A stretch of DNA of 15,413 nucleotides from Symbiodinium natans (GCA_905221605.1 CAJNDS010002390.1:1045881-1061293); one strand, 5' to 3'. Numbered from the stretch's first letter, positions 1 to 8,209 are shown. Numbers and translations are program-made. The notes: generated by a model from the letters alone, not told the origin.

Positions 1-611
1 TCTCCGTGGGCTTCTTGGGTCTCTTTCTCCTTGCCTGTCCTGCCCATTCTGTTCGAACTCACCCTTTCGAAGAAAATCTGCAGCCCCTACCAACATGCTC
101 CCAGCCCACCATGACAAGGGAGCGTGTGGGCCCGTTGGCCGGGCGCCCAGGGGTGTGGTGGAGGCCTCGTGCTGCTTCAGCACGAGGGAGGAGGCTTTGA
201 GGCCACGCAGCGGGTGGGGCTGCATGACAGCAGGGCTCTGCGCTAACGCGCCTGCTGGGGCCTCCTCTGTCAGGTGTGTGAACACATGCTGGACTCCTCC
301 ACCACTGGGATGGGAGGCCTTCCTGACCTTTTCACCCGGCGTCCTTGTCTGTCCCCTCATCCTTGTCCTTTTCTGCTGCACAAATTCCCCCTGTTCTTCG
401 TAACTTCATGACAATGATGTGGTATAAAAAAAAAACCGCATTCACTCATTCCTTGGAGTGTTTTGGCAGCCTGAATCAGACTTACCATTGCAAGGTTCGT
501 GCCAGCGACGTTTGGGAATGGAGGTTTGGACCTCAGTGCGGTTTTCGGAGATTGGTCCTGCTGACTTAGCAGTCTGAAATGCGCATGATTGATGGCAACT
601 GTGAAGGCCCG
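1..611. other. No gene recognised; upstream flank
   Basis: Open frames here overlap each other on both strands and none shows a recognisable domain or continues across plausible splice sites. The CCGAG word that fills the rest of the window is absent from this stretch; the first copy is at about 612. An acceptor-like CTTAGCAG ends at about 572 and could serve trans-splicing of a spliced leader onto the message of the next gene, but this is inference only. Confidence 0.5.
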
Positions 612-647
612 AGTCAGTCATAGCAGCGTCGTAGACAAGATCAGAAC

Positions 648-1552
648 ATGGGCCGCAAGAGAGAGAGTTCATCGCCTGAATTGCTGGACGTCGGACAGAG
701 ATCACTGTTGGGTTACTTTGGCTCGAAGACCGGCCCCAAGACGCCGAAGATCGAGTCTGGGGTATGTGTCAAGACAGAACTTCCAGAGAAATCCAAGCGG
801 AATCTCAAGTCCGAGCCGGTGCGAGTGAAACAAGAGCCCAAGGCCATTGTGTCCGTGCAGCCGAAACCATCGAAACCAGCAGTGAAGAACGAGATCAGCC
901 CGAAAAGTGAGCCGGTGCGTCCCGACTGCAAGATACTGGAACGGTTTAAGATTCTTTTTTTTTAAACTGCCCGGGCGATTATTCTTGGATGTTTTTTTGA
1001 CACTGGCAGGCAGAGGCAACAACATCCACTAGTCCAACAGAGCAACCCGCACGAGTCAGAGACAGAGAAAAAAAAGAATGACAGGAAAGCCAAGCAGAAG
1101 GAGTACGAGAATAACCGCAAATGCAAGGCGCGGACGCGGCTACCCGGTTGAAAGAACATTATGAATATTTGTCTACATAATAAAAGTTTTTTGAGAAATC
1201 TGATCTTGTTGTTGCCCGTGCGGAGGAAAGGGGCTGCAGCAGTGCAGAAGTTGGAGTCCGATTTGAAAGCGGCACTCCATAAAGTGGCCCAGCTCGAAGA
1301 ACTCCTTGCGTCCAAGCCGCATGACACAGTCGAGGCTTTGCGTGTACAAGTAGCACGGCTTCAGGGGGCACTGGAGACCGAGCGACGTGAGGTTAAAGTG
1401 TTGCGGGAAGCAGTGGCACGGCTTGAGTGTTTCAAGACCGAGAAAGAAGGTCAGCTCGAGTGGCTAGAAGAGTGTATGAAAGAGAACGCTCACCTGAAGT
1501 TGCTGCTCGATGCAAAAGGCATTGACCGAGGAGTGCCGTGGATGATGGAGTA
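648..1552 (+). CDS. N-terminal exons: PIP box, SUMO-type motifs, basic stretch and coiled coil
   Basis: The ATG at 648 opens a 93-residue segment (exon end near 914-927). Residues 17-24 read QRSLLGYF, a perfect PIP box (Qxx[ILM]xx[FY][FY]) of the kind that binds the PCNA clamp; GRKR at 2-5 could be a nuclear signal. Four [V/L]KxE SUMO-type sites follow (K42, K54, K61, K80), and KSEPVR occurs twice. After an intron ending near 1009-1013, an exon to about 1146 encodes a very basic stretch (NDRKAKQKEYENNRKCKART). A third exon, about 1245-1530, encodes a heptad-rich coiled coil (starts VQKLESDLKAALHKVAQL). Basic region plus coiled coil loosely recalls bZIP proteins but the bZIP signature is not convincing. 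Junctions between these exons are not settled. It probably forms the N-terminus of the methyltransferase just downstream, as in DNMT1, but could be a separate gene. Seen: motifs. Inferred: nuclear, replication-linked role. Confidence 0.6.
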
Positions 1553-1635
1553 ATAACATCTTTCACTGTCACGGCTTTCGCTCGAGTGGCGCAGCAGGGG
1601 TGTCGCCAAGGCAAAAAAAGGTTTCCCATGTGCAG

Positions 1636-1740
1636 AGTCAGCTGTCCACGTGACAAGCATGGGTTCAACATGCCAAATACCGGTGCCCAGGCCTTCCATG
1701 GCAGAGCCCGTGTCGGCGGCGTTCAAGGCTGCCGTGGCAT
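1636..1740 (+). CDS. Possible short linker exon upstream of the methyltransferase
   Basis: A stretch after an acceptor-like CATGTGCAG (ends about 1635) is open in the frame reading ...VTSMGSTCQIPVPRPSM..., continuing with AEPVSAAFKAAVA. It has no CCGAG copy and no recognisable domain. If real it would bridge the coiled-coil exons and the motif I exon. The evidence is only an open frame and position. Confidence 0.25.
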
Positions 1741-1839
1741 TAATGTGTGCTGCCAGGACGGATCGTGGCATGTGCTGGCAGTTTGGTGGTAGTAGTGCCT
1801 TTGTGTGCTTGTGCCCGAGACCGAGGGCGGCTTAAGAGG

Positions 1840-3584
1840 GGATCCACCGCCCGCCTCGGTTTGCGCCACCCGACCTTTCACACCATGGCTCCTGTCCGAG
1901 TGGTGTCTGATTGCTGCGGCTTCAACACTGGGGCAGCACGGCGCCAATAAGTAGCGTTGCGAGTTGCATTGCCATTTTGCATCGGCCCGAGGCACTGGCC
2001 TTGCACTTCTTGAAGGTGAATTTCGAGCTACAGGCCGTCTCCGAGTCCGACGCACGAGTTCGAGCCATGATGCAGGTTGTTCACAACTATTGTGGCGTCC
2101 AGCCCGAGCTCGTCTCTGACGACATCAGGACTCGCCCGAGCCCGAGCAGCGAGACGGATCTCTACCTGTCCACGACACCGTGCCAAGACTACTCGATCGC
2201 GGGCAAACAGAGAGGACCGGGTAGGGGCAGCAGAGTTGTGAGAGTGTCTGAGCGAGCAAGAACAACGTTGCAGGAGTTCGAGGCATGAACGGCCAACTGT
2301 TCCAAGTGTCCGTGGATCGCATCTTGTCCGAGAGGCCACGAGCTTCGTCCTCAGAACTCTTGGTTGTGAATCTGTGACTGACTCCGAGACCGAGCTAGAA
2401 TTAGTATTGATGAGAACAGGCAAAGCCCACTGGATTCAGGTGGCGGTTATGGAAAATGTTCCAGGACTTTGGCAGAGACACCGTGAAGTGGTGAACAGTG
2501 CTGTGTCCGAGCTGCGGTTCGCCGGATATGTACCCCGGATCAATTCAATGCATATAATTTATGACTGACCAGATTCCGGATTTTGGCTTTCTGCACAGGT
2601 GTGCCAACACCGCCTGCTATGCACGGCCGAGCACGGGATACCTCAGGGCCGCTGGAGATTTTACCTGGTTGCCATAAAGCTCGAATGTCTCCGCCCGAGT
2701 ATCGAGATTGAGGATGTGTTTCCGCTGCCGCTCGAGGATGAGGCCGGCCCATGTGTCAAAAGCAAGAGTGCAGACCCCTGGCTGATACTCAGAGAGACAC
2801 GGGTCAGGTTCGCAGCAGAGGCTTTGTGGACAAGAGCCCGAGACCCGACTTGCCCGTCATTGACGAGGGTGCCCAGTGCGAGACATTCAAGGCCAACCTT
2901 GAACACGTGCGGCGCCCAGTCTTGCACCGACCAGCCGGGAGCACAGCGTCTTGTCCAACGAATGCAGAGTTTTTCAATCGCTGCAGGCCCGAGAAGCCTA
3001 CGGTGTGAAGCTCCTCCGACAGCACGGCTTTGTTGTGGATGTCGGCGGAGGGCAGCACAGGCCGGGAGGGTTGAGGGTTTACGGTTTAGGGTTTCGGGTT
3101 TATGGTTTAAAATTAGTAAGGTTTACAAGGGTGTATGGGCTTTAGGGTTTGGCGGAGTCCGAGAGGGACTGCCTGGCCAGGCAGTGCGGAATCGACCGAG
3201 GCATTCCAACCCTGACTGCCAGCCGCGGAAGCACACGAAGCTGGTACCTTCCAGCCCGACGGCAACGAATGAGCATCACGGAGCTGGGTCGCTTCCAAGG
3301 CCTCAGAGGGTTGCAGTGTGAGAGGCTTCTAGTTCGAACCTCACAGGGAACATTTGCGTTTCCCTGCAGGATTTCCGGATGTGGTGACCGATGTCATGGT
3401 CCGAGCAACGTCCGAGCCCGCCGTCGGAGCAGCGCTGGGCAACGCGGTCTCCTGCAATGTTCTCGAGCGTCTGCTGGCCCGAGTGCTGCCCGCGGCAGGT
3501 TTGGTGGATTCGGGTTCGGAGCCGTTGCCCGATCTTTGGCAGAGTCTGGGACCGTGGCTCAAGAAGAAGAAGAAGGCGATCTGG
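1840..3584 (+). CDS. C5-cytosine DNA methyltransferase domain (DNMT-like), nine exons
   Basis: Exons, by my reading: ~1840-1935, 1992-2232, 2274-2341, 2440-2529, 2599-2769, 2808-2906, 2987-3040, 3185-3299, 3370-3584. The conserved order is intact. Motif I is VRVVSDCCGFNTGA (SAM binding). Motif IV is TTPCQDYSIAGKQ, with the catalytic Cys codon at 2181. Motif VI is AVMENVPGL. Motif VIII is HGIPQGRWRFYLVA with QxRxR intact. Motif IX is RRQRMSITELGRFQG. Motif X is GAALGNAVSCNVLERLL. The stretch between VIII and IX (about 2680-3185) would hold the target recognition domain and is short. The enzyme would transfer a methyl group from SAM to C5 of cytosine in DNA. No BAH, CXXC or RFTS domain is visible. 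All key catalytic residues I can check are present, so nothing suggests decay. The 5' limit of the first exon is uncertain. DNMTs carried by retrotransposons are known in Symbiodinium; no reverse transcriptase, integrase or LTR is seen here. Confidence 0.88.
3041..3184 (+). other. Intron (144 nt) holding telomere-like repeats
   Basis: Inferred donor GTCGGC after HGFVVD and acceptor CAG before CGIDRGIPTLTASRG; both sides are in phase 0. The join places the methyltransferase segment before motif IX in register. Most of the intron is degenerate TTTAGGG-like sequence. Confidence 0.65.
3068..3152 (+). repeat. Degenerate TTTAGGG telomere-like repeats
   Basis: At 3068-3110 the sequence is a run of heptamer variants (TTTACGG, TTTAGGG, TTTCGGG, TTTATGG), with another GGGCTTTAGGGTTTGG at 3137-3152. 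TTTAGGG is the Arabidopsis-type telomere unit also reported for dinoflagellates. Here it is interstitial, G-rich on the sense strand, and inside an intron. Confidence 0.75.
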
Positions 3585-3664
3585 GTAGAACCATCACAGT
3601 AGATTTTTCACCGAGACAAACCAGTGTCATGCCGTGCAATGTGTTCGACCGCCGCCCTTTGCAG

Positions 3665-5489
3665 GCCTGGAAGTACATCACCCGAGCCCGAGAGGGAAGA
3701 GGATTGCCTAGGCAGCTTGGCGAGCGTGGCCTCATGAAGTCCAAGAAGGAGCGGAGCCGAAGCAGAGAAAGCGTCGAGGAGTCTGACTGGGACGGTGAGA
3801 GTGTCTGAAAGGTGTTTCACCGAGACGGGGGTAGCTGGGGCCCAGATCGTTCCAGAAAATCCATGATGTCGGATTTCTCTGGTTATCCGTAGGGGGTCTG
3901 TGGGTGTACATTTAACCAGTTCGGCCCCGGGCCGAGCCGTTTAAACGTAGGGGGCCCTGGGGCCGACATGTATGTCTGACCTGCCCCGAGCTCATGATCA
4001 ACCATGGGGGGTATACATTTAACCAGTTCGGCCCCGGGCCGAGCCGTTTAAACGTAGGGGGTCCGTGGGTGTGCATTTAACCAAAATTTTCAGTCGCAAA
4101 AAAGGTAAACAGCATGAAATTTGATCTGGCGGCAGCAGCTCGAGCCTAGTCGACCGAGTCATCTCTTCTCTTTCTGCAGCATGGGGAAAGAGGCTGGAAT
4201 CCGCATGTCTGAGTTCCGCAGGGCTTCTGACCGAGCGAATGCAGCGCATGATTCAGGCTTCCAAGAGCAATGAGACGACTGGAGGACGTGCTCAGTTTGT
4301 CTTCTGGCTTCGCTTGTAATGCATATTCCCGCAGGATCCGCCCGGGAGACAGGTGTCAAGAAGGACCAAAACAAGAAGGGCCCGAGCACCACGGGCAAGA
4401 TGGAAGATTTGCCAGCAGGGACAAGTTGGACACCGCAGCAAGCAGATGCGTTTCTCCGGACCTGCCCGCTGCTTCAGAAGGGCAAGATTTTGACCGTGGG
4501 GCTGGCGCGTGCGAAGTCCGGGTTGGAGGTGCAGCATGCCAATATGCCGAACTTTGCCCGTGCGTTGGAGAAGCTCCTGAGGCGGTGTGGGAGACTTGTT
4601 AGTGTTCGTGACACTGTGTATGTAGGGGGGGGGGGGGGCGGCGGCGGGGGGGGGGGCAGTAAGGGTTGGGGTTCCATCTTCGCGACGCAGGACTGAGCCG
4701 GAGTCCGAGACGAAGGATACCAAGCGCCTCTTCACCACGTTGAACGTGTTTTGTCACCCAAAGCCCGGCCCGACAGCCTATGTTCCAGGAGATGATGTCG
4801 AGTAATGATGACATGTGTCACTGTGGCAGTAAAATTTCAAAGTACAGGAACCATTTGCAAGTTTCTGAGTCCGAACACGGTCTGTCTGACAGGAGGTCAC
4901 GACGAGGAGTATTTGGGGGCAGTCTGGTCAACAGCGAAGCCCGATGGTGTGTTGCCCGACAAGGAGGAACGGTTGTGGGTGCACACAAATGCATCCGATG
5001 TCGGAGAGGCGGTTGATTGTTATCACAAAGTGGCTAGGCGATAAAAGTTATCTTACCTTAGTTAGACTGAGGACTTTTCATGCTGTGCTCCTTCTGCTTG
5101 TGCTGCCGTGTCCGATTGAAAATGAAGCCGAGGCCCGCGTTGTGGATGGCCGTTGCCCATGGATCTTCCACAAGAATGCCCCGAGGATTTATGTGTATGG
5201 TCACAACATCTTGAAGAAAGGTAACAAGGACCAGAGTTTGAGTGCGGAGATCGAGAACCAACTGAAGATGATGAATTTGTCCGCACGAGCAACGGGATCC
5301 AAAAGCAAGCCGGAGATGATGAAGCCGGCCCTGCGGAAGGCGAACGCCGTCGCTATCTGGAAAGCACAGCACCAGAGCAAGAAGCGCAAGTACAGGTACA
5401 TCTGTCCGAGTTGCAAGGCTGTGATCAAACCCGAGAGACAGCTTTGCGAGGAGACCGAGCACAGCCAGAGCGAGCCGTCTCAGAAGTAA
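3665..5489 (+). CDS. C-terminal exons following the methyltransferase; basic region and CxxC tail
   Basis: Exons read as 3665-3794, 4180-4287, 4335-4584, 4691-4788, 4893 to about 4998-5030, and about 5133-5489. Phases match from the methyltransferase exon at 3584 through 4893, which argues for one gene. The first exon ends in an RS/acidic stretch (KSKKERSRSRESVEESDWD). The 4335 exon encodes a basic then helical segment (SWTPQQADAFLRTCPLLQ). The last encodes RVVDGRCPWIFHKNAPRIYV and a basic tail with KKRKYRYICPSCKAVIKP, whose CPSC could be half of a zinc site, then stops at 5487-5489. No family recognised. The donor of the last intron is ambiguous (GC after VGE or GT after YHK). It may add a nucleic-acid-binding tail to the methyltransferase, or be an adjacent gene. 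Confidence 0.6.
3888..4083 (+). repeat. Intronic repeat: 48-bp perfect duplication with hairpin, plus partial third copy
   Basis: Lies in the inferred 385-nt intron 3795-4179. Positions 3907-3954 and 4014-4061 are identical over 48 bp at a spacing of 107 bp. A 31-bp segment at 3888-3918 recurs at 4053-4083 with two differences. Each 48-bp copy contains an inverted repeat around one central C (3911-3927 against 3929-3945 in copy 1): 14 of 17 pairs are Watson-Crick plus one G-T. The perfect core is CGGCCC-C-GGGCCG, and the right arm ends in GTTTAAAC. No transposase or terminal duplication is visible, so the element class is unknown. Confidence 0.8.
4625..4657 (+). repeat. G-run in intron (possible G-quadruplex)
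   Basis: About 30 of 33 bases are G, broken by single C in GGCGGCGG. It lies in the inferred intron 4585-4690, on the sense strand, so the pre-mRNA would carry it. It meets the simple rule for G-quadruplex formation. Confidence 0.7.
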
Positions 5490-5843
5490 CTTTGCTTCGC
5501 GCACGTTTGCCGCCTGGCGGATAGACGGTAGTGTTGCTTCGAGCCAGCGACGGCGTCCGAGCTTCCTTATAAAAGACGGGCCGGTGCATCGCTTGCCAGG
5601 GGGGAGACCATGCATTCATCGTCTGACTGTCATGAGATTTTTTGTTGCAATTGAACTGGGCAGGCGGCGTTCGGCGGGATGCTGTCCGAAATCCGATCTG
5701 AGTGGAGGCCTCAGAGTTGAAACTGATCCAGAGAGCCTACTTGTGAACTCTGCGCACAAGGGAAAAGCAGGTCCTGTTCGTGTCTTTGAGTTTCGGCACG
5801 AGTGATTTTGACCGATTTTGTCATTCTCCGAGCTGCTACAAGT
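5490..5843. other. Spacer between two exon series
   Basis: Follows the stop at 5487-5489 and precedes the ATG at 5844. It holds no open frame with recognisable content and only two CCGAG copies. CTTATAAAAG at 5567-5576 resembles a TATA box, but dinoflagellates are thought to lack standard TATA promoters, so I assign no function. It may be 3' UTR plus intergenic DNA, or further introns of a longer gene. Confidence 0.4.
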
Positions 5844-6175
5844 ATGGTTAAAGCCAAAGCGCAGAAGGCGAAGGCGGCGGCCAAGTCAGGGGGTAAGGCA
5901 GTGGCCAAGGCACCGGCCAAAGCACCGGCCAAAGCAGGGGCCGAGCCAGACGCCAAGCCAGAGTCCAAGACCGAGGCGAAGCCCGAGGAGAAGGCGGCGG
6001 CGTGTCCGGCCGAGCTATGCAGCGGAGCTTTGGCGTTGAAGGAGGCCATCGCTTTCCTGAAGAAGAAGAAACTTTGGCAGAGTTTGAGACCGAGCAGGAC
6101 GAGCGCCCACAATGTGAAGCCCTTTCCAGAGGACTTCACGGGGGCAATGGTTGTGAAAGTGCCTCGGTATTAAAG
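5844..6175 (+). CDS. Lysine/alanine/proline-rich N-terminal segment, chromatin-protein-like
   Basis: The ATG at 5844 opens MVKAKAQKAKAAAKSGGK, followed by KAPAKAPAKAG repeats and EPDAKPESKTEAKPEEKAAA. Such K/A/P tracts occur in histone H1 tails and histone-like DNA-binding proteins, but low complexity alone proves no function. A short ordered part follows (CPAELCSGALALKEAIAFL). From about 6055 two frames compete: one reads NVKPFPEDFTGAMVVKVPRY to a stop at 6172-6174, the other reads PEEEETLAEFETEQDERPQC and has ACC-GAG in the Thr-Glu register preferred elsewhere in the window. An intron near 6050 is therefore likely. Probably the first exon of a longer gene. Confidence 0.5.
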
Positions 6176-6226
6176 TAGATCGTCCGAGTCTTTGACCTTC
6201 CAGTGCCCGAGTAAAAACCACCCGAG

Positions 6227-6822
6227 GCAGCAACCTATGCGGGGACGCTGGCCGACATCGATTTCGAGACCGTGGAGAGCACGTCGACCACGCAGATGCA
6301 CGAGAGTGCTGCATACTGGTGGGGGACGGCGCGAGTTTTGCCCGAGACATTGTTCGTGGCCACGACAGTGCACGAGGGCAGCAAGCGGGGGGAGCTGAAG
6401 TTGGCCGAGGATGTGCAGAAGATCACCAGCTTGATCTTGACATGGTCCGAGGCCGAAATGGCTGGTGACAGTGACCGAGCCTCGAGATTGGCCGACCTGG
6501 CGGGCAGTGTTATCTTCGGTATCGTCCGAGTCCAGAGCACGGAGCACAACTCGCACAAGCTTGTCCTCAACTTGATCCAGAGTGGAGAGGATGCGTCTAA
6601 GTCGGCGCAGGAGGGCTCGAACTCGATGCCGTTCGTGCTAGCCGCCCGACTCGTGAGGCAGGTGCTTGCAGTCCCCGAGTCAGCCTGAGAGGAGAAAGTT
6701 CGGAGTGTGCACGGCCAGGTTGAGAGCCGCGCTCGAGTCCGAGGCCAGGCCCGCGACGCACAAGGATGTGTACGAGAGCCTGAAAGGCATTACGTGGGCC
6801 GAATCCGACAGCGAGGTCGGGC
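6227..6822 (+). CDS. Unrecognised helical exons
   Basis: From an acceptor CCCGAG|GCAGC at 6226 a 147-codon open stretch reads AATYAGTLADIDFETVESTS and continues to about 6661 (LAARLVRQ). In the next frame, from about 6684 to 6822, PERRKFGVCTARLRAALESE runs to GITWAESDSE. The first part includes ESAAYWWGTARVLPETLFVA and two predicted helices rich in Leu/Ala. Coding is supported by the open frame, balanced composition and placement of CCGAG in Glu/Arg codons. No family recognised. The link between the two parts is unresolved. Confidence 0.55.
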
Positions 6823-6889
6823 TTTCTGGTTAGCTGTTTCGTTCCAGTGGGGTGTTCTGTGTTTGTGGGAGAATTCAACGTGGGGCTTT

Positions 6890-7186
6890 GTGCTTGACAA
6901 GGTGACGTCGCTGGATCAAGTGCAACGTCTGCTTCACTTGCACGAGAAAGCCGAACGAGCTGGTCTCTTGCATGCCCTCCACTCGACCCAAATCGTGAAC
7001 AAGACGAAGACTTGGCTGGCCAAATGGGCAGTTGTTTGCCGCGTGCTGCTTGTCTGCGTGATTCATGTGGCACGATTGATGCGATGGTCCAAGTTCAGAG
7101 TTCGCAGCCCGAGAAACAGCCAAGGGCCGGAGCGCTCAAGACGCCCGAAGAGTTTCGATTCGTCATGTGCCTGTACGTGAAGGCCC
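6890..7186 (+). CDS. Two short unrecognised exons
   Basis: About 6890-7020 is open for FVLDKVTSLDQVQRLLHLHE and continues to TWLAKW, an amphipathic helical stretch. About 7095-7186 is open in another frame for QPEKQPRAGALKTPEEFRFV followed by MCLYVKALRV. Each is flanked by acceptor- or donor-like sequence, but exact borders are not determined. Function unknown; probably internal exons of the series that starts at 5844. Confidence 0.45.
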
Positions 7187-7259
7187 TAAGGGTCCGGCAG
7201 AGTGGGCGTGTTGGGTTTCTGGTAATGTGATTTTTTTGCTTAGCATCCGGTCGCTGATT

Positions 7260-7652
7260 CAGGAGCTGAGACCGGAGGTGCTTCCGGCTGGAGCGGTGTT
7301 GGAGAGGCTGCACGTCATGTGTCCGTGGCCCGACTTGCGCAAGCTCACCCGAGATCAGCTACTCCAGCTGACACACGCTCTCCACCTGCGTTTGGTCGTG
7401 CTCGAGTCCATGCTCGGCTTGGTGCAACCGAAAGACCGAGCGGATGTGTCCGAGTTCATGGTCTTGATCAAGGAGTCTTTGGACCCATTCAGATGGGCGA
7501 TGTTGGACATGGGCAAGTTTGCACCATACACGCATGAGCCCTTTACGACTGTCCGAAGCTTTGTGATGCAAGCCATGTCGGGAGGCATGGACGACATGCT
7601 GCTCGAGGCCGCGGCGAGTCCCGAGAAGGCAAGCCGGCACGAGTTTCTGGAG
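7260..7652 (+). CDS. Unrecognised 130-residue exon before the assembly gap
   Basis: After an acceptor GATTCAG (ends about 7260) the frame reads [20 protein letters not shown], then continues without stop to ASRHEFLE, ending at donor GAG|GTTGTG at 7652/7653 in phase 0. The segment is Leu-rich and helical ([20 protein letters not shown]) with [19 protein letters not shown]. No known domain recognised. The downstream exon at 7949 is in matching phase across the gap-containing intron. Confidence 0.6.
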
Positions 7653-7779
7653 GTTGTGCATGTGCGTTTGCGTGTGCAAGTGCGGGTGCGTGTGTGTGCG
7701 TGCGGGTGCGGGTGCGGGTGCGTGTGTGTGTGCGTGCGGGTGCGCGTGCACGGGTGTGCGTGTGTGCGTGCGCGCGCGC

Positions 7780-7810
<31 letters not shown>

Positions 7811-7948
7811 TGTNNNNNNNNNNNNNNNNNNNNNNNNNNNNNNNNNNNNNNNNNNNNNNNNNNNNNNNNNNNNNNNNNNNNNNNNNNNNNNNNNNNNNNN
7901 NNNNNNNNNNNNNGTGTGTCTTTGTGCGTGTCTGTGCGTCTGTGACAG
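7653..7948 (+). repeat. (GT)n / GTGCG-rich intron spanning an assembly gap
   Basis: From about 7655 the sequence is alternating purine-pyrimidine: GTGCGG variants, then (CG)n, then (GT)n, broken by N and resuming to about 7940. Flanking exons end in GAG|GTT and start CAG|GAG in phase 0, so the whole block behaves as one intron. The true repeat length is unknown because of the gap. Such tracts can adopt Z-DNA and are hard to assemble. Confidence 0.75.
7814..7913. other. Assembly gap, 100 N
   Basis: Exactly 100 N, the usual placeholder for a scaffold gap of unknown length. It falls within the GT-rich tract. Confidence 0.97.
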
Positions 7949-8125
7949 GAGAGATATCCTGCTCTCCTCGCCGCTGTCCGAGAGCCGACCGATGTCTGGG
8001 AGGAGACGACATCGGCGCCAGCTGTCGCGGCCAGGGTGTTCAGCATGGAGTCCTTGAATGAGGTTTCCCCGTCAAAGATGTCGCCTGAGAGGTTGCGGGA
8101 GAAGCAAGTGGAGAATGCCGTCCAG
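7949..8125 (+). CDS. Unrecognised exon after the gap
   Basis: The frame opening at CAG|GAGAGATAT reads ERYPALLAAVREPTDVWEET, then SMESLNEVSPSKMSPERLRE and KQVENAVQ. The upstream exon at 7652 is in phase with it. I end it at a GC donor (CAG|GCCCTT) at 8126, which joins in phase to the next exon at 8210; the frame itself stays open to a stop at 8153. Function unknown. Confidence 0.6.
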
Positions 8126-8209
8126 GCCCTTCGCGGCCGAAAGCAAAGTAGTTGACTAGTCTTAGAAGCAGCAGCAGTTTGAGCTTTTATTGCGTTGTGT
8201 CCAGAGCAG

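Noticed and set aside
551-564. 14-mer ATTGGTCCTGCTGA also present at 8484-8497
   Set aside because: A single 14-base repeat in 15 kb is within chance expectation and the flanks do not match.
6-569. Overlapping open frames in the first 600 bases
   Set aside because: No domain, no codon or CCGAG signature as in the supported exons, several competing frames on both strands.
1060-1530. bZIP transcription factor
   Set aside because: A basic stretch and a coiled coil are adjacent, but the invariant Asn/Arg spacing of bZIP is not convincing and an intron of uncertain borders separates them.
1965-1982. GCCATTTTGC resembling the middle of the dinoflagellate spliced leader
   Set aside because: Only about eight bases match the leader core and the position is inside an inferred intron of the methyltransferase.
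1840-3584. LTR retrotransposon carrying the DNMT
   Set aside because: No reverse transcriptase, integrase, protease or LTR-like direct repeats seen in the window, and the gene is interrupted by many introns, which a recent retro-copy would lack.
4474-4738. Antisense Pro-rich open frames opposite the G-run
   Set aside because: Poly-Pro arises only from the homopolymer; the sense strand carries exons in consistent phase on both sides.
5567-5576. TATA-box-like CTTATAAAAG upstream of the ATG at 5844
   Set aside because: It lies about 270 bases upstream, and dinoflagellates are thought not to use canonical TATA boxes; could be chance.
7359-8046. Antisense and sense open frames rich in His-Thr or Cys-Val around the N gap
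   Set aside because: Products of the (GT)n/(GCGT)n repeat and of 100 N treated as codons; the real exons end at 7652 and resume at 7949.
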